Program-made: the position numbers and the translations under genes
Shown here: positions 1-8,289 of the stretch, piece by piece
Layout: each line of letters starts with the position of its first letter
Position numbering within the stretch: position 1 is the first letter of the stretch
From: Gordonia hirsuta DSM 44140 = NBRC 16056
GTDB lineage: Bacteria; Actinomycetota; Actinomycetes; Mycobacteriales; Mycobacteriaceae
Length of the DNA stretch: 64,000 nt
Direction: 5' to 3'
Assembly: GCF_000333015.1 (NCBI RefSeq)
Contig: NZ_BANT01000004.1
Location: forward strand, 124,001-188,000
Notes under the pieces: model-generated
Seen by the model: the letters and a program-made list of their open reading frames with translations, nothing else
Told to the model about the DNA's origin: nothing
The model's database searches: none

Positions 1-226
1 TCGCAGGCGCCGGCAGCCCGTCGGACGGATGCTTCATCTTGTTCCACACATCGACGGTGATCCGCAGCGGCGGGCCGGGGAACGGGTCGGGGCTGTCGCA
101 ACGCAGGGTCTTGACGTAGTTGCCCTGATCGGCGTGTGCCTGGCCGGCGGCCAAGCCCCCGCCGGTCAGACCGGCGGCCAGAGCCAGCGCGGTGAGGGAA
201 CGAGCGGTACGAGACAGACGAGCCAT
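1..226 (-). CDS. Secreted protein of unknown function, 3' part outside the window
   Basis: Reverse-strand reading frame that starts at an ATG at 226 and runs off the left edge, so only about 75 residues are visible. The N-terminus is a textbook signal peptide: basic start (MARLSRTAR), a leucine/alanine-rich core, and a probable cleavage site AHA-DQ near residue 31. The mature part begins DQGNYVKTLRCDSPDPFPG and contains one cysteine, so export is clear but the function is not. It is divergent from the HhH-GPD gene at 269, leaving about 40 bp for both promoters. I do not recognise the family. The start is well supported by the signal peptide. Confidence 0.7.
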   Translation of the reverse strand, partial: MARLSRTARSLTALALAAGLTGGGLAAGQAHADQGNYVKTLRCDSPDPFPGPPLRITVDVWNKMKHPSDGLPAPA

Positions 227-268
227 GACAGCAGAGTCTGCCAGGCCCGACCCGACTAGCATGGCGAC

Positions 269-835
269 ATGGCCGATCTGCACCTGACGATGGACCCTGC
301 CGCCGACGAACTGCTCTCCCGCGATCCGTTCGCGCTGCTGGTCGGCGGACTGCTCGACCAGCAGTTTCCGATGGAACGCGCCTTCGCCGGTCCGCTGCGG
401 ATCCTCGAACGCTTCGGCACCCTGGAGCCGGCGGCCATCGCCGACGCCGACCCGGAGGCCTTCGCCGATCTGTGCTCACAGACCCCGGCGATCCACCGGT
501 ACGCCCGGTCGATGGCCGAGCGGATCCAGCAGCTGGCCCGCCTGATCACCGACCGCTACGACGGTCACGCCGAGCGGGTGTGGACCGAGGCCGCTTCGGG
601 CCGCGATCTGGCCAAGCGACTCGAAGAGCTCCCCGGCTACGGAAAAGCCAAGGTCAAGATGTTCGTCGCCCTGCTGGCCAAACAACTCCACTGCCGCCCG
701 CCGGGCTGGGAGGACATCGCCGGCGACTTCGCCCAGGAGGGCTTCCGCTCCATCGCCGATGTCGTCGATCCCGAGTCGCTGCTCAAGGTTCGCGACTACA
801 AGAAGGCCCTCAAGCAGAGCGGGGCCAAGAAGTAG
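269..835 (+). CDS. HhH-GPD family base-excision DNA repair protein (uncharacterised subfamily)
   Basis: 188-residue protein with the early motif LLVGGLLDQQFPMERAFAGP (about residues 24-43) and a helix-hairpin-helix LEELPGYGKAKVKMFVALL (about residues 117-135) of the HhH-GPD DNA glycosylase superfamily. A canonical GVD catalytic aspartate after the HhH is not obvious; the region reads PPGWEDIAGDF, so glycosylase activity is inferred from family only. It lacks the C-terminal [4Fe-4S] loop of Nth/MutY. The ATG at 269 lies 6 nt after TAGCAT (257-262), the spacing of a leaderless transcript. It resembles the short actinobacterial HhH-GPD proteins annotated as DNA-3-methyladenine-glycosylase-like. 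Confidence 0.85.
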   Translation: MADLHLTMDPAADELLSRDPFALLVGGLLDQQFPMERAFAGPLRILERFGTLEPAAIADADPEAFADLCSQTPAIHRYARSMAERIQQLARLITDRYDGHAERVWTEAASGRDLAKRLEELPGYGKAKVKMFVALLAKQLHCRPPGWEDIAGDFAQEGFRSIADVVDPESLLKVRDYKKALKQSGAKK

Positions 836-879
836 TGGCTGCTGAAATAGTGCCTGCTGGGACGGTAAAGTCCTCTCGC

Positions 880-1956
880 ATGAGTGTCCCGAAGAAGGAA
901 CTGCGCGTAGTGGAGCCGAAGGATCTGCGCACCGCGGGTCTCAAGTTCACTCCCCGGTCCCTGGCGACGATGCCGATCCGCCTCGGATTCGCCGCGACCG
1001 GTATCGCGCTGAGCACCGTCGAATCGGCGATCAACGTCGCCCGGCTGGCCACCAGCAGCGTCGAGAACGAGATCACTCACGCCCTCGGCGTCGACAGCGA
1101 GATCGACCGCACCAATGTCGGTGCGCCCCTGGTGCTGCTGGCCCAGGTCGCTGATCTGCTGAGCCCGGACCGGCCGTTCGGCCGGCTGCTGGCGGTCGGC
1201 GGACCGTTGGACCGGCTGATTCAGAAGGGCGGGGTGATCGACCGGCTGACCGCGCCCGACGGGCTGTTGGAGAAGCTGACCGCCACCGGCGGCATCCTCG
1301 ACCAGCTCACCGATGAGCGCAGCGCCCTGATGCGCCTGGCCGCCAAGGACGGCCCGATCGACCGGCTGACGCGCCCCGGCGGCGTGGTCGATCAGTTCAC
1401 CGAGAACGGCGGCATCCTGGATCGGCTGACCAAACCCGGCGGCGCCATCGACATGCTGACCGACGAGAACGGCGCCCTGATGCGCATGGCCGCCAAAGAC
1501 GGCCCGCTGGACCGGCTGACGCGCCCCGGCGGGGTGGTGGACCAGATCACCGAAAACGAAGGCATCCTCGAGCGGCTGACCACCGAGGGTGGCGTCGTGG
1601 ACAAGCTCACCGCACCCGACGGTGTCCTGACCAAGCTCGCCCAGCCCGGCGGCGTTCTGGACCGCGCGGCCACCGATGAGGGTCTGCTCGATCAGCTCGT
1701 CGGCGAGGGCGGGGCGCTCGAGCAGCTGATCGCACCGGACGGCCCGCTCGACAAGTTCAACGACCTCGCTCAGACCCTGGCGGCGCTGCCGCCGAACCTG
1801 GCTGAAATGCACGAGGCGATCGACCAGCTCAATGAGGTGGTGGTGATGCTCAACAACTCGGTGGCTCCGCTGGGCAACCTGGCCGAGCGGGTGCCCCGGC
1901 GGTTCACCCGAGGCGGCGGCCGGTCGGCCACCGCCTCGGATAACTACCAGCCGTAG
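880..1956 (+). CDS. Decapeptide-repeat protein of unknown function
   Basis: 358 residues from an ATG at 880, which lies 8 nt after TAAAGT (866-871), again a leaderless-type start. Residues 1-104 form a head with a hydrophobic/amphipathic stretch (about residues 33-58). Residues 105-294 are 19 uninterrupted copies of a ten-residue unit with consensus xxGGhhDRLT (h hydrophobic), for example RPGGVVDQFT, ENGGILDRLT and KPGGAIDMLT. Units 5 and 10 (DERSALMRLA, DENGALMRMA) depart from the consensus in the same way, so a five-unit block appears duplicated. A helical tail (residues 295-340, with DLAQTLAALPPNLAEMHEAI) and a basic Gly/Arg end follow. No catalytic motif is visible. The regular repeat suggests an extended or solenoid scaffold; a membrane or envelope role is only a guess from the head region. 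Confidence 0.85.
   Translation: MSVPKKELRVVEPKDLRTAGLKFTPRSLATMPIRLGFAATGIALSTVESAINVARLATSSVENEITHALGVDSEIDRTNVGAPLVLLAQVADLLSPDRPFGRLLAVGGPLDRLIQKGGVIDRLTAPDGLLEKLTATGGILDQLTDERSALMRLAAKDGPIDRLTRPGGVVDQFTENGGILDRLTKPGGAIDMLTDENGALMRMAAKDGPLDRLTRPGGVVDQITENEGILERLTTEGGVVDKLTAPDGVLTKLAQPGGVLDRAATDEGLLDQLVGEGGALEQLIAPDGPLDKFNDLAQTLAALPPNLAEMHEAIDQLNEVVVMLNNSVAPLGNLAERVPRRFTRGGGRSATASDNYQP
1192..1761 (+). repeat. 19 tandem 30-bp coding repeats (decapeptide repeats)
   Basis: The DNA encodes residues 105-294 of the preceding protein as 19 units of exactly 30 bp without a single indel. Units differ at many synonymous and non-synonymous sites but keep the pattern GG-h-h-D-R/Q/K-L-T. A longer period is visible: the block AAKDGPIDRLT-RPGGVV (about 1342-1390) recurs almost unchanged as AAKDGPLDRLT-RPGGVV about 150 bp downstream. 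Confidence 0.9.
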
Positions 1957-1961
1957 ACCGG

Positions 1962-4649
1962 CTATCCGCTGACCCGGCTCAGCCGCAGGTTGGCGAATTC
2001 GCCCAGGCCCCACGGACCCAGCTCCCGGCCGTAGCCGGAGGCCTTGACGCCGCCGAAGGGCAGACCCGGCAGCGAGGTGCCGTGCTCGTTGACCATCGCC
2101 ATGCCCACGTCCAGCCGGTCGGCGAGGGCGGTGGCCCGCTCCACATCGGAGCTCCAGACCGAACCGGACAGGCCGTAGTCGACGTCGTTGGCCAGTTCGA
2201 TGGCCTCGTCGTCGTTGCTGACCGAATAGACCATGGCGACCGGACCGAAGATCTCCTCGCGGTAGGCGGCCATCTCCGGGGTGACCCCGGTCAGCACCGT
2301 CGGGGTCATGAAGGCGCCGGGGCCGTCGACGGCCTGCCCGCCGGTATGCAGGGTGGCCCCCTGGGCGACGGCCTCCTTGACCTGTTCGATGACGCGATCG
2401 CGGGCCGTGACCGAAGACAGCGGGCCGACGTCGGTGCCCGGATCGGTGGGGTCGCCCACCGTCATCGCCTCCACTGCCGCGGTCAGGTTCGCGACGAAGT
2501 CGTCGTAGATGTTCTCGTGCACGATGAACCGTTTGGGTGAGTTGCAGGCCTGGCCGCAGTTCATCATGCGGCCGACGGCTGCGCCCCGGGCGGTGGCCGC
2601 GACATCGGGGGTGTCGAGCAGAATGAACGCGTCCGAACCACCCAGTTCCAGCACCGACTTCTTCAGATGCGCCGCGGCGGTCTGGGCCACAGCCGCTCCG
2701 GCGCGGCCGCTGCCGGTCAGCGAGACACCCGCGATCCGCTTGTCACCGATCATCGTGGCCGCCTGCTCGTTACTGGCGTAGACGTTGATGTAGGCGTCGG
2801 CGGGCACACCGGAGGCATGGGCGATCTCCTCCATCACCGCCGAGGAGGCCGCGCAGATCGGCGCATGCTTGAGCACGATCGTGTTGCCCAGCAGCAGGTT
2901 CGGTGCCGCGAAGCGCGCCACCTGGTAGTAGGGGAAGTTCCACGGCATGATGCCCAAGAGCGAGCCGATGGGCTCGCGGGTCACGGTGGAACTGGTCGCA
3001 CCCTGCGGATCCAGTTCCTGCGTCTCCAGCTGGGCCGGACCGTGTTCGGCGTACCAGTCGTAGATCATCGCCGTCAGCGCCAGCTCGCCGTGGGCCTGCT
3101 TGAGCGGTTTACCCATTTCGCGGGCGATCAGCTCGGCCAGTTCGTCGGCGCGCTCGCGGTAGGCGGCCGCGGTCTGGCGCAGCATGCGGACGCGCTCGTC
3201 GATGGAGGTGGTGCGCCACTGCCGGTACGCGGCGGCACTGCGGGCCAGTACATCTTCGACGTCCGCATCGCTCATGGTCGCGAACGTCTGCTCGATGGTT
3301 CCGGTGGCGGGATTTTCAGTGAGGTAGGCCATATCCTCGACTGTACGACGCACGGCGGCGGCCAGCACCCGGACCAGACGATCTGCGTCGACGGCCGCCG
3401 GATCGGTGGTCAACGAGACCGCAACGGTCTGCCCGATCCCGTGCACGCCGAGACTGGCCGCATGCACCGACGACAGCGCCGGGAAGCCGGCGGTGAACAG
3501 CACCGGGCCGCCGCCCAGCCGCAGATCGGCCGGTCCGCGGTACACCGAGGAGACCACCAGCGCTCCGGCGACCTCTCCCGGTACCTGCGACGCGGCGGCG
3601 GTGAGCCGGGCCGCCAGCGCCCGCAGGACCGGCGGTGCGGCGGTTGCGGCACGACGGCCGGCTCGCGCCGCGGCCGTCCGGTCGGCCCTGTCCGCATCGG
3701 CGATCTGTGCGGTGATCGCCGCCGCACGTCGCGCCGGCGGCAGCTGCGGGTGCAGGGCTATGCCGACGTTGTGGAAGCTGTTGCGGGCGGGCCGGCGAGT
3801 CCCCTGGGCGGGCCGGGCCATCGTCAGTTCGACCTGCAGAGCCGCATCGCCGCTGCCCAGGTAGGCGGCCAGAGCCGGGCCGAGGCGGGTCAGGACCGAG
3901 GCGGTGACCGTGGCACCGTCGACCACCAGATCGGTTTTGTCCACCAGCAGTACGTCGATTCGCCGGTCGGCGCCGGGGGCCGCGTTGAGGGCAGTGGCCG
4001 CCGCCGGTCCCGTCGGCCGCCGACCGCTCCCGACCGGATCGGCTGGCTGCCGGTACCACGCCCACAGTCCCAGTCCCAGCGCCGCAGCCAGACGCAGCGG
4101 GGTGGCCAGCATTCCGGCGACGGTCCGCACCGGCCCGGGCCGACGCCCGGGGCGCACGGGCCGACCCGGTGGCCGGTCACCGCCGAACAGGAACCGGGCC
4201 AGGTCGGCCACCCCGCGCCCGTCGGCCAGTGCATGGGAGACCTGCAGTACCACCACCCACACCCGACCGCTCGTGTGCGGAGCGCCGGTGAGCGGGCCGA
4301 ACAGATGTACCCGCGTGGTCGCCGTCGTCGGATCCAGTCCGTCGGTGAGCAGTCCGGCCACCGACTGCAGACACTGTTCCCAGGTCGCCGGGCCGCGATG
4401 GCAGCGGACCGGTTCGGGTGCAAGATCCGGCTCGGTGCGGCACCAGCGTGGATAGGCCAGATCACCCGGCGCCGGCGCCACCCGAACGGCGAAGTCGTCG
4501 AGGCCCCGCATCCGGGCGGCCAGCTCCCGCGCGATCATCTCGGGATCGCTATCTGCTTGGGCCGCAAAGCAATACAGGCCGAACTGGTCGCTGACCCGAT
4601 GCCGGGAATGCCAGAACATATCGGCATCGGCCGGGGTCAGCGCTGACAT
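1962..4649 (-). CDS. Fusion: wax-ester-synthase-like acyltransferase domain + succinate-semialdehyde-type aldehyde dehydrogenase
   Basis: One 895-residue frame joins two proteins. Residues 1-439 resemble the WS/DGAT/condensation fold; the motif region reads QVSHALADG (about residues 136-144), keeping the second His and DG but with Ser in place of the first His of HHxxxDG. Residues 440-895 are a complete NAD(P)-dependent aldehyde dehydrogenase of GabD/Sad type starting MAYLTENPATG, with MPWNFPYY, the Glu in VLELGGSDAF (E668 of the fusion) and the nucleophile in CGQACNSPKRF (C702). The ATG at 4649 has GAGGAG 5 nt upstream. The dehydrogenase half also has its own ATG at 3332 preceded by GAGG, so it could be made separately; without that start, a two-domain enzyme is produced. 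The fusion could channel a fatty aldehyde, but this is inference. No stop codon separates the halves. Confidence 0.8.
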   Translation of the reverse strand: MSALTPADADMFWHSRHRVSDQFGLYCFAAQADSDPEMIARELAARMRGLDDFAVRVAPAPGDLAYPRWCRTEPDLAPEPVRCHRGPATWEQCLQSVAGLLTDGLDPTTATTRVHLFGPLTGAPHTSGRVWVVVLQVSHALADGRGVADLARFLFGGDRPPGRPVRPGRRPGPVRTVAGMLATPLRLAAALGLGLWAWYRQPADPVGSGRRPTGPAAATALNAAPGADRRIDVLLVDKTDLVVDGATVTASVLTRLGPALAAYLGSGDAALQVELTMARPAQGTRRPARNSFHNVGIALHPQLPPARRAAAITAQIADADRADRTAAARAGRRAATAAPPVLRALAARLTAAASQVPGEVAGALVVSSVYRGPADLRLGGGPVLFTAGFPALSSVHAASLGVHGIGQTVAVSLTTDPAAVDADRLVRVLAAAVRRTVEDMAYLTENPATGTIEQTFATMSDADVEDVLARSAAAYRQWRTTSIDERVRMLRQTAAAYRERADELAELIAREMGKPLKQAHGELALTAMIYDWYAEHGPAQLETQELDPQGATSSTVTREPIGSLLGIMPWNFPYYQVARFAAPNLLLGNTIVLKHAPICAASSAVMEEIAHASGVPADAYINVYASNEQAATMIGDKRIAGVSLTGSGRAGAAVAQTAAAHLKKSVLELGGSDAFILLDTPDVAATARGAAVGRMMNCGQACNSPKRFIVHENIYDDFVANLTAAVEAMTVGDPTDPGTDVGPLSSVTARDRVIEQVKEAVAQGATLHTGGQAVDGPGAFMTPTVLTGVTPEMAAYREEIFGPVAMVYSVSNDDEAIELANDVDYGLSGSVWSSDVERATALADRLDVGMAMVNEHGTSLPGLPFGGVKASGYGRELGPWGLGEFANLRLSRVSG

Positions 4650-4721
4650 GACGACTCCTCGCAGTTCGCGGCGACCGCCACGGTAGGGTCGCGATATCCA
4701 CCGTACGAGGGAGCTCGCACC

Positions 4722-7097
4722 ATGCCCGAGGGCACCGTCACACAGTCCGTTCCGGTGATCGTGGGGGTCGGCCAGGCCTCCGAACGGATCGACGATCCCG
4801 ACTATGCCGCCCTGGGCGAGGCCGACCTGGCCGCCGCCGCGGTACGCCAGACCCTAGCCGACACCGGCGCCGATCCGGCGGCCGTGGTCGCAGCGGTCGA
4901 GGTGATCGCCGCGGTGCGCTCGTTCGAGAAGTCCAGCCCCGCCGCCCATTCGCCGTTCGGCCGGCCCGACAACTTCCCCCGGGCCGTGGCCGCCCGCACC
5001 GGTATGGATCCGGCGCGAGCCGTCGAAGAGGTCACCGGCGGTCAGAGCCCGCAACATCTGGTGACCGAGTTCGCCGCCGAGATCGCCGCCGGCCGCGCCG
5101 GCGCGGTGCTGCTGGTCGGCGCCGAGGCGATGTCGACGGTGCGCCAGGCCGCCCGCTCCGACGGCGACAAGCCCGATTTCAGCGAACAGGTCGGCGGACA
5201 GCTGGAGGACCGCGGCTACCAGATCGCCGGGATGGTATCGGTGGAAGAGGTCAAACACGGCATCATCGCCCCGCCCACCCAGTACGCACTGCTGGAGAAT
5301 GCCCGCCGGCACCGGTCGGGCCTCTCGCGCAGCGACTACGTCCGGCAGATGGGCGAGCTGTTCGCCCCGATGACGACGGTGGCCGCCGCCAATCCGCATG
5401 CGGCCGCCCCGCGCGCGTACACCGCCGACGAACTCATCGAGGTCTCGTCGAGCAACCGGATGATCGCCGACCCGTATCCGCGGCGGCTGGTGGCTCGCGA
5501 TCAGGTCAACCAGGCCGCGGCGGTGTTGCTGATGTCGGAGGACGCGGCCGCTGCCGCCGGTATCGACCGCAGCCGATGGGTGTATCTGCACGGGCACGCC
5601 GACACCGTCGAACAGCCGCTGCTGGCCCGGCCGGACCTGTCGCAGGCCCCCGCTCAGCCTGCCGCCGTGCGCGAAGCCCTGGAGATGGCCGGCCTGACCA
5701 TCGACCAGATCGACGCCTTCGACCTGTACAGCTGTTTTCCGGTGGCCGTCTCGGTGATCGCTGATGCCTTCGGGCTGGCCGCCGACGACCCGCGCGGCCT
5801 GACCGCCACCGGCGGGCTGCCCTACTTCGGCGGCCCCGGGAACAACTACTCGATGCACGGGATCGCCGAGATCGTGCAGCGCGTGCGCCGCACCCCCGGC
5901 TCACACGGTCTGGTCACCGCCAACGGCGGCATGCTGAGCAAACTGTCGGTCGGCATCTACTCGACCGAACCGGTGCCCTGGCGACCGTCCACCTCACCGG
6001 CCCTGCAGGCAGGCCTCGATGCCCGCCCGCGGGTGCCCCTGTGCCGTTTCCCCGACGGTCCCGCCACTATCGAGACCTTCACCGTCACCGATCCGGACCG
6101 GGATTCGCGCACCGGACTGGTGATCGGACGGATGGCCGACGGCTCGCGCTTCGTCGGTGCCGTCGATCCGCGCGATGAGGCGCTGTTCACCCGGTTGGCC
6201 GGCGAAGACGACCCGGTCGGCACCGGCGTGTGGGTGCGCTCGGCACCCGACCGCAACCACGTCACCGTCGACGAGGCGACCATGGACCGGCTCCATCCGC
6301 GCCGTCCGGTCGGTTTCCGCGACTCCTACGAGGACGTCCTGGTGCGCCGCGAGGGCCGCGTTCTGGAGATCGTCATCAACCGCCCGCAGTCGCGGAACGC
6401 GTTGAGCCCCAAGACAAACGACGAACTCGACGAGATCTTCGACGCCTACTTCGCCGATCCGGAGTTGTGGGTGGCGATCCTCACCGGTGCCGGCGACAAG
6501 GCCTTCTCCTCCGGTAACGACCTGGCCGCCAGCGCCGGTACCGGCGCGCTGGCCACTCCGGCGAACGGTTTCGGCGGGCTGACCAGCCGGCGCGACAAGC
6601 CCAAGCCGATCATCGCCGCAGTGAACGGCTACGCCCTCGGCGGCGGCCTGGAGGTGGCCCTGGCCTGCCATCTGATCGTGGCCGATCCGGCGGCGACCTT
6701 CGGGCTGCCGGAGGTGAAGGTCGGGCTGGTCGCCGCCGCCGGCGGGCTGGTGCGGCTTCCCCGGGCGGTCCCCGAGGCCCTGGCCCGGGACATGATCCTG
6801 ACCGGCCGGCGGTTGACGGCGCCCGAGGCACTGGCGCACGGGTTGGTCTCCCGGGTCGCCGAACCCGGCGATGTGCTGGCCCTGGCCCGCGAGGTGGCCG
6901 CCGAGATCCTGGCCGCGTCCCCCACCTCGGTGCGCGAATCGATCGCGGTGATGGCCGAGTCCGACGGTCAGCCGGATACCGTGACCGCGGTGCGCGAGAG
7001 TCTGTCGGTACTCGACCGGGTGCTGGTCAGCTCGGACACCCGCGAGGGAATCCTGGCTTTCGTGCAGAAACGCGCACCCCGCTGGACCGGCCGCTGA
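4722..7097 (+). CDS. Fusion: TLP1-type thiolase-like protein + enoyl-CoA hydratase
   Basis: 791 residues; the ATG at 4722 follows GAGGGAG. Residues 1 to about 430 have the thiolase fold (VIVGVGQ start; MHGIAEIV near residue 387), followed by an extra small domain (about 440-535) like that of mycobacterial thiolase-like protein TLP1. The nucleophile loop reads TGGQSPQ (about 105-111) and the final loop TANGGMLSK, so both catalytic cysteines of true thiolases are missing while the His remains; thiolytic activity is therefore unlikely. Residues 538-791 are a full crotonase domain with both hydratase glutamates (GGGLE, about E644, and LPEVKVGL, about E664), so this half should hydrate enoyl-CoA. 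Divergent from the acyltransferase/dehydrogenase fusion, with 72 bp between starts, suggesting a shared role in acyl-CoA or aldehyde metabolism. Confidence 0.85.
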   Translation: MPEGTVTQSVPVIVGVGQASERIDDPDYAALGEADLAAAAVRQTLADTGADPAAVVAAVEVIAAVRSFEKSSPAAHSPFGRPDNFPRAVAARTGMDPARAVEEVTGGQSPQHLVTEFAAEIAAGRAGAVLLVGAEAMSTVRQAARSDGDKPDFSEQVGGQLEDRGYQIAGMVSVEEVKHGIIAPPTQYALLENARRHRSGLSRSDYVRQMGELFAPMTTVAAANPHAAAPRAYTADELIEVSSSNRMIADPYPRRLVARDQVNQAAAVLLMSEDAAAAAGIDRSRWVYLHGHADTVEQPLLARPDLSQAPAQPAAVREALEMAGLTIDQIDAFDLYSCFPVAVSVIADAFGLAADDPRGLTATGGLPYFGGPGNNYSMHGIAEIVQRVRRTPGSHGLVTANGGMLSKLSVGIYSTEPVPWRPSTSPALQAGLDARPRVPLCRFPDGPATIETFTVTDPDRDSRTGLVIGRMADGSRFVGAVDPRDEALFTRLAGEDDPVGTGVWVRSAPDRNHVTVDEATMDRLHPRRPVGFRDSYEDVLVRREGRVLEIVINRPQSRNALSPKTNDELDEIFDAYFADPELWVAILTGAGDKAFSSGNDLAASAGTGALATPANGFGGLTSRRDKPKPIIAAVNGYALGGGLEVALACHLIVADPAATFGLPEVKVGLVAAAGGLVRLPRAVPEALARDMILTGRRLTAPEALAHGLVSRVAEPGDVLALAREVAAEILAASPTSVRESIAVMAESDGQPDTVTAVRESLSVLDRVLVSSDTREGILAFVQKRAPRWTGR

Positions 7098-7210
7098 GAC
7101 TGCGCGGACCGGCTGCGCCGCCCGGTGTCCCCTCGGTACCGTCGAGGTTGCCGCGACCCGCGCGGCCCCGGCCGGCGACGGTCGAGCCGAACACCACCAG
7201 GAGAAGCACC

Positions 7211-7420
7211 ATGAGTTTCACCGACAAGGCGAAGAACAAGGCCGAAGACCTCAAGGGCCGGGCGACCGAAGCCGCGGGCGCCCTCACCGGAGACGAGGAA
7301 CTCAAGGAGAAGGGCGAGCAGGAGCAGGTGCTCGCCGAGGCCAACGAGATTGTGACCGACGCCGCCGACAAGGTCAAGGGCGGCGTCGATGCGCTGAAGG
7401 ACAAGCTTACCGGACGTTAA
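7211..7420 (+). CDS. CsbD-family small stress protein
   Basis: 69 residues, starting MSFTDKAKNKAEDLKGRATE and ending DKVKGGVDALKDKLTGR: charged, helical, no cysteines, no membrane segment, the usual CsbD pattern of 60-70 residues. AGGAGA lies 6-7 nt before the ATG at 7211. CsbD proteins are induced by general stress in many bacteria; their molecular job is unknown. The stop codon TAA (7418-7420) shares TTAA with the stop of the convergent exporter gene, a 4-bp overlap. Confidence 0.9.
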   Translation: MSFTDKAKNKAEDLKGRATEAAGALTGDEELKEKGEQEQVLAEANEIVTDAADKVKGGVDALKDKLTGR

Positions 7421-7731
7421 CCGGCCAGTTTCAGACCGATGACCCCGGCGATGATCGCCGCGACGCACAAGATCTTGACCGTCGAGACGGTCTCGGCTCC
7501 GGTGGCCATCGCATAGGCGACGGTGCCGATGGCGCCGACGGCCACCCAGACCGCGTACGAGGTACCGGTCGGCAGCTCCCGCATCGCATAGGCCAGTCCG
7601 CCCATCGAGATCACCAGGGCGCCGAAGAAGATCAGGGTCGGTCCCAACCGGGTCAGACCGTGGGAGCGGCCCAGGGCCGTCGCCCAGACGGCTTCGAAGG
7701 CACCGGAGACCAGCAGCACAAGCCACGACAT
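7417..7731 (-). CDS. gdx: Gdx (SugE-type) small multidrug resistance guanidinium exporter
   Basis: 104 residues, four transmembrane helices, the standard SMR length. The start MSWLVLLVSGAFEAVWA carries the essential membrane glutamate at position 13, and the protein reads like E. coli SugE/Gdx along its length (LPTGTSYAVWVAVGAIGT, GVIGLKLAG at the end). Members of this subtype export guanidinium in exchange for protons. The ATG at 7731 has AAAGGG upstream. The assignment to the Gdx rather than the Qac subtype is reinforced by the guanidine-III riboswitch directly upstream. A longer open frame upstream of 7731 is not coding; it reads through the riboswitch. Confidence 0.92.
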   Translation of the reverse strand: MSWLVLLVSGAFEAVWATALGRSHGLTRLGPTLIFFGALVISMGGLAYAMRELPTGTSYAVWVAVGAIGTVAYAMATGAETVSTVKILCVAAIIAGVIGLKLAG

Positions 7732-7748
7732 GATGGATCCCTTTCGAA

Positions 7749-7789
7749 CCACCGTCTTGTCGCGGACCGGGTACGGCGGGCTCGTCCGG
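7749..7789 (-). promoter_or_regulatory. Guanidine-III (ykkC-III) riboswitch
   Basis: On the reverse strand the 41 nt just upstream of gdx contain, in order, CCGGACGAG, then CGCCGTACCCGGT, then GACAAGACGG. These are the conserved blocks of the class III guanidine riboswitch; the known actinobacterial (Thermobifida) RNA has the same blocks in the same spacing. CCGG/CCGG and CCGCC/GGTGG pairings can form the helices of the pseudoknot. The RNA ends about 18 nt before the start codon and close to the AAAGGG ribosome binding site, which suits translational control by guanidine. Recognised from memory of the consensus, not by a covariance search. Confidence 0.88.
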
Positions 7790-7893
7790 GTGCCGGGATG
7801 CCCGGCGCACGCTGACGATCCTATCGGTCGCGCGCCGGGATCGGTAGCGTGGTCTCGACGACATCTGCCGCCCGCACCCCAGGAGGTCACATC

Positions 7894-8277
7894 ATGGCTC
7901 AGAGCGATCCGTTCGGGCCCGACGACGAGGACTTCGACCGCTTCACCCGCGAGGTGGGCGACGGCCTCAAGGATCTGGTCGGGCGATTCCTGGCCGGACA
8001 GGCCGGACAGGCCGCCTGGTCGACGTTCACCGACGCCACCGCCCGCGCCAAGGCGCGCCCGGACCGCGAGGACCGGCCGGCCGAGCGCGAGGTCTCTGCC
8101 GACGCCACCAGCGGCGTCTGGGCGGTGATCACCACCACCGCGGGCGGGCCGCGGGTGGACCAGGTGTTTCCCACCGAGCTGGCGGCGCTGCGCGCCAACC
8201 AGCACAACACCGAAGCCGACCGACGCGTCCGTTTCCTGCCCTACGGCATCGCCGTGACCGCGCTCGACGGCGAGTGA
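7894..8277 (+). CDS. Conserved actinobacterial protein of unknown function
   Basis: 127 residues from an ATG at 7894 with AGGAGG 7 nt upstream. The first half is acidic and flexible (PFGPDDEDFDRFTREVGDG, then an arginine-rich linker); the second half looks folded (SGVWAVITTTAGGPRVDQVF, then LRANQHNTEADRRVRFLPYG). No signal peptide, membrane helix or cysteine. It sits 12 bp upstream of the membrane-protein gene at 8290, probably in one transcript. The function is unknown to me. Confidence 0.75.
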   Translation: MAQSDPFGPDDEDFDRFTREVGDGLKDLVGRFLAGQAGQAAWSTFTDATARAKARPDREDRPAEREVSADATSGVWAVITTTAGGPRVDQVFPTELAALRANQHNTEADRRVRFLPYGIAVTALDGE

Positions 8278-8289
8278 GCGGGGACCGGG

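Noticed and set aside
1192-1761. 30-bp tandem repeats as a possible CRISPR array
   Set aside because: Repeats are contiguous with no spacers and are in coding frame throughout.
796-2013. 405-codon reverse frame across the decapeptide-repeat gene
   Set aside because: It mirrors the periodicity of the forward repeats; the forward frame has a promoter-placed start and a conserved consensus.
2667-4646. 659-codon forward frame opposite the acyltransferase/dehydrogenase gene
   Set aside because: Its translation is Arg/Gly/Gln-rich with no family resemblance, a normal antisense shadow at this GC content.
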